Positions 8,764-19,234 of a stretch of 37,083 nt of DNA are shown one piece after another (the stretch's first letter is position 1; each line of letters starts with the position of its first letter). Location of the stretch: assembly GCA_003427395.1 (NCBI GenBank), contig BFEA01000368.1, positions 1,312,003 to 1,349,085 on the forward strand, read 5' to 3'. Origin of the DNA: Chara braunii. Its lineage: Eukaryota > Streptophyta > Charophyceae > Charales > Characeae. The position numbers and the translations under genes were made by a program. The notes under the pieces were generated by a model, which was not told the origin of the DNA, made no database searches, and worked only from the letters and a program-made list of their open reading frames with translations.

Positions 8764-11700
8764 ATGCCGGGCTCTGAAGTTGTACGCCCACCTTACACAA
8801 TGTCGAGAGGTGTGCTGGGAGATTCGCCAGCGCGACACCGACCCGAGCATGGCGTTCTTCACTCATCTCCGTCTCTGACAACGATTGAATGTGAGTTGTC
8901 AAAGAGGCGGCGGACATCCCCGTCCATTGACACTTGTGCTGCCTTTCCAGCACCGCCCCGTCCATTGACACTTGTGCTGCCTTTCCAGCACCTGTGTGTT
9001 TTTCGCCATTTGTTCCGCCACATGTGTCACCCACCTTCACTAAAGTTGTGCGCGTGTCTCCTCCCACAACTTCTCAAAACACACAATTCGAAAATAGGCC
9101 CTCTTCTCACGTTGCACGCTCTCTGTTCGGCGCGGTCGTGCAACATCCTTGTGGTGTTGTTCCTGTGGCAAGTTTCACTTCTCCGAGTGCCCCTTCCTTC
9201 ATTCCCGGTCAAGTACGGCGACGTCCCTTCATTGCGGACTCTGTGCTGCCTGGCAATTGCACTCCACATGATGCGCCACACTTGGATTGTGCACCGCTGT
9301 TACCTGCTCCGCCACCTTTTCCTTTTGATGGTATTGCAGTGCACCAGACGCGCACCGTTGCTGCAGATGGTTTGCCTGTTCTGCCGCAACATCCTGTCGC
9401 TACACCAGGGCATTTCGGAGGTGGTGTGCAGTCTGTTCATTCGGATTTGGTGGGCAGCAGGGGGGGAACGTCAGCTTCTGCAGTTGCACCGCAACGTGCA
9501 TCCTCTCGATCGGTACAATCCTGCCCTCTTCCGACGCCGTCGACATCGAGCGTGGGTGGCACGCCGAGGGGAAAATACATATATCTCCCGTTGGCGAGCA
9601 AGGTGAGAATGAAGACATTGAAGGAAGCTGTTACCAACAAGCACGGGAGATGCGTAAACATCAGTACACTCGTCGATCGCTTGCTGTTTTGTCTTTGCCG
9701 TCTATACGGTTAGAGTGTGGGGATGCTGTTGGTGACTCAATCGAACAATCTTTGCCTGCTTCCGCCAAAGCAGTTGTGTTCACATATGATGACGGAGTGG
9801 TGACGGACTCGTCGGTGGAGGTTGGCACAGGAGATAAGTCCGGTGGTGCATGTGCTGCCGGGGATGGTTCGACGGGAGGTGGCCCTCCATCACATCGGTC
9901 TCAAGGTAGTCGTAGGCATGGCTCTCGTGGTCGTCCTCCAGGCAGGTCACAACGTGGAGGCAGGAGCGCGGCGCTGGCCAAAAGACGAATGTGGTATGAC
10001 GGGGTTGATGGCAATGAGAACTTCGGTCCTGTGCACGACCCACGTGACGTCCGTCGTCTGATGTCAATCTGGGATGCGCCAAACAAGCCTGATTTGGTAT
10101 TTTTGGAACCTGTCAAGCTTTTGCAGCTTCTGGGTTTGTTTGAGTTGCGTTGCCCATGTCATGGTGGCGCCACTCCAGTTGACGTGAATTCCATATCTTC
10201 TCCGGCACACATTTGCTGTATCCGGTTCGAGTGCACGGAAGGATGTGTGTGGACATGAAATTCATGCTACGTCAAGAATGAGGTGTGGAAGTCAAGGGTT
10301 GAGCAGCAATTGTTTCATTCGGCGGTTAGTACCCGCACAACATACACGGTACTGAACTCGTTATGCATGGGGTTGGGGATAAAGAATGTGAATAAGGGAA
10401 TATTTTACAAACTTTTCTCGGACGTTGGCGGCTCCAAAAACGGTTGGAACACCAAAACCGTGAAGCTTGCCTGCAGGTTTTATGATGCAGCAATTCGCAC
10501 AGTGATGGAAGATGGCCAGCCTGTCACGCTAATGATCGACGGTCGGTATGACACCTCGCGTTCCGCGCAGCATTGCACGGTCACAGCAATGGATTTTCAT
10601 ACTTGTCTTATTGTCGGCATCGTGACATTGCGTCCAAAATATGAAGGCCCTGAAGGGAAAGCATCGTCACAGCTTGAACCACCCGCTGTTATGCGACTTC
10701 TAGAAGACCTGGAAAGTCGTGGGTTGGCAGTAGTCGAGGTTGTGACAGATGATTGTCAGGCTCTGGGTCCGGTTTTTCGAGAGAAGGGTCTTCGTTGGCA
10801 GGAGGTATGGCACAAAATAAAAAATCTTGTCAAAAATTTCTCCAAACATGTGAAGCTTGAAAAGGCTACGAAGAAAAAAACCCTACAAGACTGCGAAACG
10901 GAAGCGCAAGTTATGCAATTGAACAAGGACGACATTGTTGCTGCGCATGACAAGATGTTTCCTGACAACGAGCTGACTGCCAAGCAAAGAAGATCCACGA
11001 AGCCCATTATTGTGGACTTGGTGTTCAAGAGGATGTACCCGAAGGGCCGAAGGGGAAAGGGTCATCAACACACGTTGTTGATCCTGACGGCATTTCAGAG
11101 TACCACCTTCTTGAGTTGAGAAGGTGGTTCATGAAAGCTTGTGAGTTGAGTGCGCGGAACGGGCTTGATGATGCGACCACTTTGGCATCTGATGTTCGTA
11201 TGCTGGTGGATCATTGGGCTGGTGACCATAGTCGGTGTGTCGGCGAGCGAGAGGCGTTGTGTGAGGGGGCTGGTGGTCCGTGTCGCTTGTCGGTGTTCTC
11301 AAAGACAGTCGCTGCATACAAAGCTGCTTCTGATTTCTTCGCCAAGCAGTGTTCAGTGGAGAAGATGTCTCATTACACATTGAACAGAGCCACCTCCGCT
11401 GTTGAAACATTCCATGCGAACATCAATAACTACTGCACGAAGAGAATTCATTTCGAGAAGTCGTACGACCCTCGTGTGTGCCTTGCGGCGCTCCATTGGA
11501 ATTGCAATGCATGGAGAGATCCTATCGACTTTGTGCAGCGGATATCCGCCGGGACCTCCATCCGACAACGGCCTGGTCACATGCGCCACAACTAGCCTGT
11601 GGACATGTCATGGCGAGATCGTCTGGCCAAGTACATGTTCGGGTCATCCAGAGTCTCGGATTGGGCACGACATTTGCTATCCCATGATGACGCTGACATT

Positions 11701-12003
11701 TTCGCAGAAGGTGCCCCGTCTGAGCCTCTGTCACTGCCTCACGACATCTTCAAGAAACGTGAAGACGCTCATGTGCAACGTGATGTGACGTGTGACGATG
11801 GACAGGGACCCCTTCTCTCTGGCAATGACGTCGACGCGGTTGAGTCGGTGGACTCTTGTATGGAAGTCGATAGGTTTGTTAACGTTGAAAGTGGGTTGCC
11901 GTTGGACGACGACTCCGATGGCCGGTCTCTCAACAACGATCAATGCACACCGCCGTGCGAGCTCGTCGACAATTCTACAGATGTGAACGTAGTGAGCCAG
12001 TGA
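8764..12003 (+). pseudogene. broken Kolobok-like DDE transposase
   Basis: Successive open segments form one protein-like path. The N-terminal part (8764 to about 9575) is Pro/Ser/Thr-rich and looks disordered. A Cys-rich stretch (CPCHGG, then CCIRFECTEGC, 10150-10245) is a likely metal-binding knuckle. The catalytic core follows: DGRYDTS with a second Asp in TAMDFHTC (10530-10600), VVTDDCQ (10740), QEVWHKIKNLVKNF (10801), and ETFHANINNYCTKRIHF (11405). The DGRYDS, VWH-K and E-FH...KRIHF signatures are those of Kolobok-superfamily transposases, recalled from family knowledge. The C-terminal tail is acidic. Breaks are a 38-bp duplication (frame change near 8958), a shift near 9570, TGA at 10256, a shift between 11041 and 11075, and TAG at 11593. 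The final stop is at 12001. TTAA-flanked termini, expected for Kolobok, were not found. Confidence 0.65.
8921..8996 (+). repeat. 38-bp tandem duplication inside the transposase ORF
   Basis: CGTCCATTGACACTTGTGCT starts at 8921 and again at 8959, and the whole 38-bp unit is repeated. Because 38 is not a multiple of 3, the same peptide (SIDTCAAFPAP) is read in one frame before the junction and in another after it. Confidence 0.92.
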
Positions 12004-12216
12004 TCATGACGTAGTGTTGATCGATGCACACCATCGTACGATGGCTTTGTCACACCCAATGTTTTTGAATCCTGCTAACAACCTACGTATTGTTCAATTC
12101 GTGCAAGCATACGACTTCTATTGGCACAGACTGTTGTTGTGCATGTCTGTGTTTTGTACAGTTTTTCAGTTCGCGTGTCTCAGTTGTTGTCTCCCGTGCT
12201 GCAGTATATATAGATC

Positions 12217-12219
<3 letters not shown>

Positions 12220-12282
<63 letters not shown>
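12220..12282. repeat. (AT)n microsatellite
   Basis: About 63 bases of AT follow the transposase remnant and pass into a short GAGAGAGGAGGGAAGGG stretch. Confidence 0.96.
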
Positions 12283-12285
<3 letters not shown>

Positions 12286-12404
12286 AGAGAGGAGGGAAGG
12301 GAAGGGGACTGTGCGAATTGTGGCTGCAGCGGTGGTAGTTGCGTCGTCATGCACGCATCGCAACAGGCCGCTGCAACGGGCAACCGTACATGCGCCAATG
12401 CAGG

Positions 12405-12725
12405 TCAACCTGTGATGACTATTGTTGCATGAATCATCCCCGATAATAGCGAAGGGCATTTCAGTGACGGAGGGTGCACCGTGTCCTGCATGGAGTGTGC
12501 AAGTGTTGCATGAAGAGTGCAAGTGTTGCCTGAAGTGTGCAAGTGTTGCATGAAGGGCAACATATGACATTGCTGCTTTTGCCACTTCTTGGTATACAGT
12601 ACCTGCACATGTGACGGAGGGTGCACCGAAAGGTGCTCCATGTGAACATGTTCCATCAGTGCCTGCATGTTGTGCAACTGCAGCGACACTTGGTGGAGCG
12701 CGACATGCATCCGTTGTATCTGCAA
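12405..12725 (-). other. His/Gln-rich open frame, doubtful exon
   Basis: A 106-codon minus-strand frame preceded by CATTGCAG, which could be a 3' splice site. Composition is rich in His, Gln, Leu and Met. Part of the openness comes from a 20-21-bp minisatellite (GTGCAAGTGTTGCATGAAG on the plus strand) at 12494-12556. No domain is recognised. Confidence 0.2.
12494..12556. repeat. ~20-bp minisatellite, three units
   Basis: Three units of approximately GTGCAAGTGTTGCATGAAGA with single-base changes. A shorter relative of the phrase lies at 12480-12500. Confidence 0.8.
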
Positions 12726-12909
12726 TGGGTAGGTGGTACAATTAGCATGAGATGTCGTAGTGACAGCATCTGCGAACAGGATAAAGAAAGAGAAAAACTA
12801 GAAACCCAATAAAAAATCATTCCCAAAGAAATAGCCCGCAAACAAATAAAGGCTGTAATGCCGACCACCTCGACGACCTTCGTGAGATGGAATATATCGC
12901 ACGATCGAC

Positions 12910-12968
12910 AAAAAAAAAAAAAAAAAAAAAAAAAAANAAANAAANAAANAAACAAACAAACAAAAAAA
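12910..12968. repeat. A-rich tract with Ns
   Basis: A poly-A run changes into AAAC units. Ns at 12937, 12941, 12945 and 12949 recur every four bases, so they probably mark unresolved positions of an AAAN repeat. Confidence 0.85.
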
Positions 12969-13523
12969 CGAACAGCCAAACATACAACTTGACACAAGTG
13001 GGTAGCACCTGCTGACGCCGCGCGCACGACACCGGTTGGAGTACGTGCTGCGGTTGCTGGAGAAAGTGGTGAAGTCCCACGTCTTCCAGGTTTTGCACAA
13101 GGTCGAGCACATGCAGCATCGTTGGCACCTGCAGGCTGCAACGGTTTCTGAAGCAAGTGCTGCATTTTCTGCAGAAGTTCCAAAAGGTGATCCATATAGT
13201 GGTTACGCTGCAGGACTTGCTTCAGACAAAAACAGGGTGCTGCATACGCGGCGGCGGTATGCTCTTCTCCCAACGAGGAAAACATTAGTATTATTTAGCC
13301 ACACTCTTTTTTCTTTTTTTTGCCATCTCACAAGTGCACAAATTATTGGCAACAGAGGGGGCACATGCACTTGCACACAGAAAACAAAAGACACGACAAA
13401 ATGGTCCGTGGAAACAATATAAGAGGGTCAATCGCAATAAATGACTACCCTCCCGACTACATTTGCAACCTCCGCTTTCGACTTCGCTCCCACTTCTCAG
13501 TCAAACGTGAGCAGAGACTGCAT

Positions 13524-13952
13524 TTAGAACCCGCGGACCGCCGACCGAGGGTCGTTGTTCGCAGCTGGGTCCACAGGGCGCAAAATGAAACCTGTTGGAT
13601 CCTGATCTGGCCAGCGACCTCGAATTGCTCTCTCAAAAGATTCAGGCAGCTTTTGCCTGAATCTCACGAAACCACAAATACTAGCAAATGCCACATACGC
13701 CCTGTATCGATTTTGTTTCAGTTGAAGGTCGCTTCGACCGATGAGAAGATTCATGCAGTCTTGAAGGCGATCCTGAACACGTGCATACTGAACAGCCTCC
13801 TCCATGTGTGCCGCGAGCTCGGGCCACCGACTTCTTATTCCTTGGATGTCTAAGTCTTCATCGCGAAATGGATCCTCGGTTGTGCCTTCACCAAACACCA
13901 CAGCATCGTTGTGTACGCCAGCGAGACGTCTCCTGCGAGCCATTGCTGCCAT
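13524..13952 (-). CDS. unidentified 142-codon ORF
   Basis: Reads from an ATG at 13952 (MAAMARRRRLAG) to a stop at 13524. The frame is open further upstream, but the ATG after the T-rich leader looks the better start. The protein starts basic, then has an acidic segment (EGTTEDPFRDEDLD), a helical middle (AAHMEEAVQYARVQDRLQDC) and a basic, Phe-rich region (GFVRFRQKLPESFERAIRGRWP). No transmembrane segment, signal peptide or known motif was seen. It sits between the transposase remnant and a TG microsatellite and points towards the former. It could be an element accessory gene or a host exon; I cannot tell which. The overlapping plus-strand frame is taken as its shadow. Confidence 0.4.
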   Translation of the reverse strand: MAAMARRRRLAGVHNDAVVFGEGTTEDPFRDEDLDIQGIRSRWPELAAHMEEAVQYARVQDRLQDCMNLLIGRSDLQLKQNRYRAYVAFASICGFVRFRQKLPESFERAIRGRWPDQDPTGFILRPVDPAANNDPRSAVRGF

Positions 13953-14117
13953 TTTCCCTTTTTTTTTGTTTTTGTAATGGTTTATACAGGTCAGAACTCT
14001 GATGCAAAAGTTCGTATGCAAGTGCAACAAACAAGTCCCGAAATCAAGACATGATGTTGTTATCTCCGTGCTGCATACGACACAATGGCAATCACGGCAC
14101 GAAAGTTGACACATTGG

Positions 14118-14121
14118 TTGT

Positions 14122-14178
<57 letters not shown>
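14118..14178. repeat. (TG)n microsatellite ending in an assembly gap
   Basis: TG repeats run straight into Ns, so assembly most likely stopped in the repeat. Confidence 0.95.
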
Positions 14179-14438
14179 NNNNNNNNNNNNNNNNNNNNNN
14201 NNNNNNNNNNNNNNNNNNNNNNNNNNNNNNNNNNNNNNNNNNNNNNNNNNNNNNNNNNNNNNNNNNNNNNNNNNNNNNNNNNNNNNNNNNNNNNNNNNNN
14301 NNNNNNNNNNNNNNNNNNNNNNNNNNNNNNNNNNNNNNNNNNNNNNNNNNNNNNNNNNNNNNNNNNNNNNNNNNNNNNNNNNNNNNNNNNNNNNNNNNNN
14401 NNNNNNNNNNNNNNNNNNNNNNNNNNNNNNNNNNNNNN
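14179..14438. other. assembly gap, 260 Ns
   Basis: No sequence. Open frames spanning it are meaningless. Confidence 1.
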
Positions 14439-14466
14439 CTACGGTTTACCGAGCAATGCTGTTTGA

Positions 14467-14502
<36 letters not shown>

Positions 14503-14560
14503 TCACAAATAGAACTGCCCGGTAAACCGTAGGCAGAGAGAGAGAAGAGGACATATATAT
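14439..14560. repeat. hammerhead-module tails, inverted around (AT)n
   Basis: CTACGGTTTACCGAGCAATG (plus) and GAACTGCCCGGTAAACCGTAG (minus sense) face each other across a 32-base AT core flanked by CGAT/ATCG. This repeats the tail-to-tail arrangement seen near 5.17 kb and 6.17 kb. The left module is cut by the gap. Confidence 0.75.
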
Positions 14561-14566
14561 ATATAT

Positions 14567-14690
14567 TGAGGGTTCAGCCTCACGATGAGTCGGTGAAACT
14601 CCGACGAAACAGTTTGTCACAACCCCTCGTTTGTTGTCCTCTTCTCTCTCTATGCCTACGGTTTACCGGGCAGTTCTGTTTGTGACCATA
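14567..14690 (+). repeat. hammerhead-module copy with intact GAAA
   Basis: Plus strand: GAGG/CCUC stem I hairpin with loop GUUCAG (14568-14581), then ACGAUGA in place of CUGAUGA, stem II GUCGG/CCGAC with loop UGAAACU, GAAAC, and AGUUUGUCAC. It then continues through CCCCTCGTTTGTTGTCC and CTACGGTTTACCGGGCAG into AT repeats. The stem III 5' strand has been replaced by AT-repeat DNA. The core therefore has two substitutions and an open stem III, making this a decayed copy. Confidence 0.7.
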
Positions 14691-14795
14691 TATATATATA
14701 TATATATCTATATATATATGTATATATAGATATATACACTTCCCTCTTTGAGTCTCTGCGTAATGTATACTGGGAAGCTTTGTTTTACACATTAT

Positions 14796-14870
14796 AAGGT
14801 TCAACCTCTTGATGAGTCAGTGAAACTCCGACGACACTGTTTGTCACAGCCCGTTGTTTGTTGTCCTCTT
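14796..14870 (+). repeat. hammerhead-module copy, degenerate
   Basis: Plus strand: stem I-like AGGUUCAACCU, UUGAUGAG (first C changed), a stem II remnant, GACAC in place of GAAAC, then UGUUUGUCAC and the GTTTGTTGTCCTC tail. All parts keep the order of the family. Confidence 0.65.
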
Positions 14871-15036
14871 TGATCCCCTGTCCCGGTCGCATGAGCAGAC
14901 CGTAATCCACAGTAACGTTGGCTCCAAAACACGATCATGATGAATGGTTCATATGAACTTTTGACCAAGGAAACTCCTGCAACTCCATGATATTTACGTG
15001 TGCATAATTATTATTTCCATTTTCCTTTTTTTGCAG

Positions 15037-15518
15037 ACCCGACAGTTCGCAGGAATAGACAGTGCGACGACACAATGCTGTTTCGTTTATTCTGCTCAGG
15101 CAAAGTTTCGAACAATGAAACTTTTTATTTTTACGAATCCGACGTCCACACCATGCATGAGTCTTTAGAGGACATCGACGACTGTGAGCACGGGTCATGG
15201 ACGAAACACCAAGACTTCGTTGTCGCCGTCGGGGATGAACGAGTAGTGAGGCTGGCGACAGTGTTGTACGTTCATCGACATGCTGTAACACAGATTGTTG
15301 TGCCGATGTCAAAACTGACAATGTACTTCGACAACTTAGTTCTCACTCCATGTCCTGGCGACAAAGTTTACGATATTGTTCGCCCCCTTGTGAATACCAT
15401 CCTGGAACGACATTATGAAACTGTTGCGCAGAAGGGTGTGTGGTGGTTGTGGATTTGTCCCCCGTTTTTGCATTGTAATGATGAGTCATTCGTGTGCCCG
15501 TTTTTCCCAGCTACGTGA
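15037..15518 (+). CDS. unidentified ORF, probable exon with a 5' splice acceptor
   Basis: The open frame runs from 15000 to a TGA at 15516-15518. It is immediately preceded by a long pyrimidine tract and TTTTTTTGCAG ending at 15036, a strong-looking 3' splice site. I therefore place the exon start at 15037 rather than at the upstream ATG, which lies in the AT-rich, intron-like part. The reading (about 160 residues) has mixed, protein-like composition with no low complexity: ETFYFYESDVHTM, a HGSWTKHQDFVVAVGD segment and KVYDIVRPLVNTILERHYE. A GTGAGC at 15515, just before the stop, could be a donor, but the downstream frame (15625-15843) does not join in phase. No family is recognised. Confidence 0.4.
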
Positions 15519-15624
15519 GCCGTGTGTGTCTGCATGTGGGTGTGCAACAATACCGTCTATATCTGGTTGAACAGTTGCCCTAGAGAGCTTTTCATGGAAT
15601 TTCAATTGCTTGTTCTGTGCAGTT

Positions 15625-15843
15625 ATGGAGAAGAAACGAGCACCGACCTTCCTTGATGACACTACTTCCATCGAAAATGAATTGCAATATAAAAACTTGC
15701 GCCATGTTACTTCACAATGGCACACGGTCAAACAAACAAGCTCAACCACGTCCAACGTTCCGCCGCGTCTCAAGCGTTGTCCCTTGTGTGACCATTTGCA
15801 TCCTACTAGTAAATATAAGGGTGGTGATAGTTCTAAGACGTGA
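15625..15843 (+). other. short open frame, doubtful exon
   Basis: A 72-codon frame starting at an ATG just after TGCTTGTTCTGTGCAG. It ends in a CPLCDHLHPTSKY motif reminiscent of a small Cys/His metal site. Support is weak, because the motif is short and the phase does not match the upstream ORF. Confidence 0.2.
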
Positions 15844-15945
15844 TGCGTCGTCTCCACTTTCGGAACTGTCGATAACGTACTGAAGTAATGTTGTCGAAAG
15901 TGGGATAACATGATAAGTTTTATAAGTGATATTCCTGTAAAGTAT

Positions 15946-15948
<3 letters not shown>

Positions 15949-16034
<86 letters not shown>
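15949..16034. repeat. compound (CT)n(CA)n microsatellite
   Basis: CT runs from 15949 to about 16010, then CA to 16034. Confidence 0.97.
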
Positions 16035-17351
16035 ATCTGGCCACCGTGGAAACGGAGAGCACGGTTTGCCCTTGCAGCAGGCGCTGTTTTCGTAAGAGTT
16101 TGCAGAGCCATCCACCCGCAAATTCTTACCGGAAGAGCTCCGCACTAAGTCTTACCGAGACTTCACGGAAATTCTCAAAGTACAGGGCTGATCCCACACA
16201 GCGCTTTTAAGAAAAAGCCAGAAAAGTACCCTGAAAGTTTGGTAAAAATGAATTTGGATCCCATGGAACCGACGGGCAAGGAACTTCAACTTCTCCACGA
16301 ATGTTGCCGAGTTGCACTCGGTGCCAACGTCATCATAGAACGATCAACGACAACAGAAACAAAAAAAAAAAAAAAAACCAATTCTGCACAGCCGCCTACT
16401 TTCAGGGGGAGGGTGAGGGGGTCAGGCGCTTTTGGAAATTCGTTCATGAAACCCGCCATGACTCTCTTCCGTGCTGCCACGAAGGAGTCCCCAAGAAGAA
16501 ACAGCCAAATTATTTTGAAGGCCAGCCCGCCGCGGAAACGTATGGGATCTCTTTTTTCTTCTGAAAGTACCTTTTAAAAGGGCCTTTACCCAATATAGGC
16601 CTCAGGCCTTGTAAAAATAGAGCAGCACGGGCCTTGTAAAAGTAAAGCATTGTGAAAAGGTATCTCGCCAGGGCTCAGAAACGTGAAAACAGGTCGAAGG
16701 TCACACCCGCGGGTAAAAAAAAAAAAAAAAAAAAAGAACTGAGTGCCTGACGTGGGAACGCTGAGTCCCTGAGTCCCTGAGGCCAGGGGCCTCGGGGTCC
16801 TTCGGTGTGAAACTTGGCGGGAACCCGATAAAGCTGCAACGAAACCTCTATTTATTTTTGCAAAGGAAACTTCGAACGGACGACATTTCGAAACAGCAAT
16901 ATTTTTGAAATTAACCCTTTCCAAAACCCCGCCAGAAATAGGCAGTTTGGTCGCAACGTGCCAATTCCTTTCCACCTATGCTGGCCACAAACAGGCGGCC
17001 GAGTACCTTTTCCAGCCGCCCGCCAGTGGGGTCCAAGCCAAAGTTGCAGACTCGTATTATTTATGCCCATTACAAACTCCCATGTAAACATAAACGTACT
17101 TCCCTCAAAAAAAAAAAAAAAAAAAAAAAGAAACTTGGAGGATATCTTGCCCCGTTGTACGTTTAACACATTGGTGAGTAGGCGTGGTGGTGAGGCGTAT
17201 AATGGCCTATATTTGTATCTAGTCTTAACTTACTATTTCTTTATCATTTAACACATTAATTTTATTATTTGTATCTGTTTTTAATTTACTATTTCTTTAC
17301 TATATATGTGGCACAGAACGTACGAGCCAGCCCCTTTTTTTTTTGGACAAA
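16035..17351. other. no recognisable gene; several poly-A runs
   Basis: Poly-A runs at about 16360, 16716 and 17107 may mark retroposed ends, but no LINE or SINE body was recognised. The phrase GGCCTTGTAAAAATA recurs around 16608-16640. The ORFs here are short and mutually overlapping. Confidence 0.45.
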
Positions 17352-17485
17352 CTACAGTCTTCCCCGAATACAACGTACGGTCATTATAGCCGAATTTGGT
17401 GTATCTTTCAGTCTAAATTCAGCTATAATGACCGTAGTATGATCACCGTGCGACGCCGTACGTTGTATTCGGGGGAAGACTGTAG
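17352..17485. mobile_element. 134-bp foldback element, GAATACAACGTACGG family
   Basis: The left arm CTACAGTCTTCCCCGAATAC, continuing AACGTACGGTCATTATAGC, is mirrored by the right arm with CGTACGTTGTATTCGGGGGA and AGACTGTAG. An inner inverted pair, GGTCATTATAG and CTATAATGACC, extends the hairpin. There is no coding capacity. Copies or relatives lie at 18308-18775 and 20356-20467. Confidence 0.85.
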
Positions 17486-17787
17486 ACCTCGGGGGTGCGC
17501 AGCCAATGCCTTTTCCTTTCTATGGTAGATTTCTATAGATTGAGAAATCGGTGAAGTAACAAAGGCATCAATCAGGTCGTGTGTGAGGAATACCATGCAA
17601 ATGCAAGGGGACTAGAAAAGGAAAGCTTCTCAGTTGGGAAAGGGAAGTGAAAGGGCTTCTGCCTTGGGAATAGATCTCCGCCACATCGACAATTTGAAAC
17701 CAATTGGCAAACTGTAACTTAAAGGAGGAAATTGGGTAAATTGGTCCTGGAAAAATGGTCATATGAGGAGGAGATATAGGTTAACCT

Positions 17788-17971
17788 GGGGCCTCGTCCT
17801 ACTACAGTTAGCAGCGTTGAGTTTTCCTCAACGACCCAATCTGGACGTGTTTGTGGATATGACATTGTGCCCTTGAGGATATTCGCCACTATTTTTGTAT
17901 GCTCATCTCCTCAAGCACGTCCAGACTGGGGCGTTGAGGAAACTCAACGCTGCTTGTGGGACGAGGTCCCC
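17788..17971. mobile_element. 184-bp foldback element, GGACGTGTTTG family
   Basis: Arms GGGGCCTCGTCC...GCAGCGTTGAG and CTCAACGCTGC...GGACGAGGTCCCC are inverted. The interior holds ATCTGGACGTGTTTGTGG on the left and a mirrored CACGTCCAGA on the right. No ORF and no clear target duplication. Confidence 0.8.
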
Positions 17972-18307
17972 GTGGGCATTTTGTATTCCTTTGGCAATAC
18001 AAGGCACTACCGAATTCGGGTACTATTCTCTTTCCTCCGCCTGACGCCTTCCCCGGCCTCTGCCTCGCGTCATTAACCCGGCGGCATTGGTTCGGTGAAG
18101 CGCGGACAGTCTGGGTCAAATTCGTCATGGTACCACCAGAGACACTTTTGACAGAAAGGAGTGTCCTGGTTGGCGAACTGGATTTTGATGATCTGACCCG
18201 TTGGCCTTCTCAGGGCAATCCATTCCATGAAGGTCTCCCTAACTGTGGGATCACAATCCATCTTTACATTTCCCAGTCTCTGCTCATCTTCATGTCGTGT
18301 TGGCAAT

Positions 18308-18775
18308 AGAAGGCACTACCTTCTTCACCCAAATACAAAGTACGGTCATCATTATAGCTGTATTTGAGCTATCTTTCCGTCTCAATACACCAATGATAAT
18401 GACCGTACGTTGTATTTGGGAGAAGAAGGCACGTTGTATTCCGATGAAGAGGGTACCCTCTTCTCCCGAATACAACGTACGGTCATCATTATAGCTGTAT
18501 TTGGGGTATCTTTCAGTCTAAATACACCAATAATGACCGTACTTTGTATTCGGGTGAAGAAGATACCGTACGGTGTTCTCCCGAATACAATGTACGCCCA
18601 TTATACCTGTATCTACACTAAAAGATACCCCTAATACAGCTACAACGACCGTACAGTGTACCTTCATTTCATTGTTGCTCTTTCTATGCTCAGAACATAT
18701 ACCCCTAATAGGGGTATCTATGTACAATGACCCTACGTTCGGGGAAGGTACCGTAAATTCCGTAATACCGTAGAT
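18308..18775. mobile_element. cluster of GAATACAACGTACGG-family foldbacks
   Basis: At least two complete hairpins (about 18314-18430 and 18451-18566) and a partial third (18563-18653) lie in tandem. Each has arms with CTTCTCCCGAATACAACGTA and a middle containing TATCTTTCAGTCTAAATACA or a variant. Adjoining arms are shared or overlap, which suggests repeated insertion of the family into itself or tandem growth. Confidence 0.75.
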
Positions 18776-18875
18776 GAAGGTATAGAGCGACGGAAGGTGG
18801 GGCTGGAGGGACCGCCTTCGAGTTGTGGAAGGAAGAGATTCTTTATTTTGGATTACATGTTCAACTTTCGCTTCT

Positions 18876-19047
18876 TAGGGAGAGATTCCACTGGGCAAAG
18901 AAGATTGGAATAAGTGTCTGAATCTGGACGTGTTTGTGGAGAGGTGCAACAGATTGTGATAGATCTGTTTTTTCTGCATCTGTGAGTGGGACACGTCCAC
19001 ATTCAGACACGTATTCCAATCCTCTTTGCCCGTGGGATCTGGCCCTA
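18876..19047. mobile_element. 172-bp foldback element, GGACGTGTTTG family
   Basis: Left arm TAGGGAGAGATTCCACTGGG, then CAAAGAAGATTGGAATAAG. Right arm CCAATCCTCTTTGCCCGTGG, ending GATCTGGCCCTA. The core reads TCTGGACGTGTTTGTGGAG, with a mirrored ACACGTCCACATTCAGAC. Confidence 0.85.
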
Positions 19048-19234
19048 CGGAAAAATACAATGCAAAGAAGAAGAAGAATTTTTTTTTTTTTTGTCTCCCC
19101 TTACGGAAAAATAAAATCCAAAGAAGAAGAAGAATTTTTATTTTTTTTTGTGTGGAAGAAAAAACGAAGAAGAAGATATGTGTGCATTTTCAAACTCGGC
19201 AATGAAAATCTCACAATCGCAAAACGAGTGCCCA

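Noticed and set aside
8277-8878. Long ORFs in CA/TG, GA/CT and AT tracts here and elsewhere (e.g. 20608-21278, 14051-14620)
   Set aside because: They translate to dipeptide repeats or run through Ns. They are open only because dinucleotide repeats lack stops.
12656-13285. Minus-strand 209-codon ORF
   Set aside because: It crosses a poly-A/N tract that translates to poly-Phe. Only its first third looks protein-like, and I found no splice support for using that part alone.
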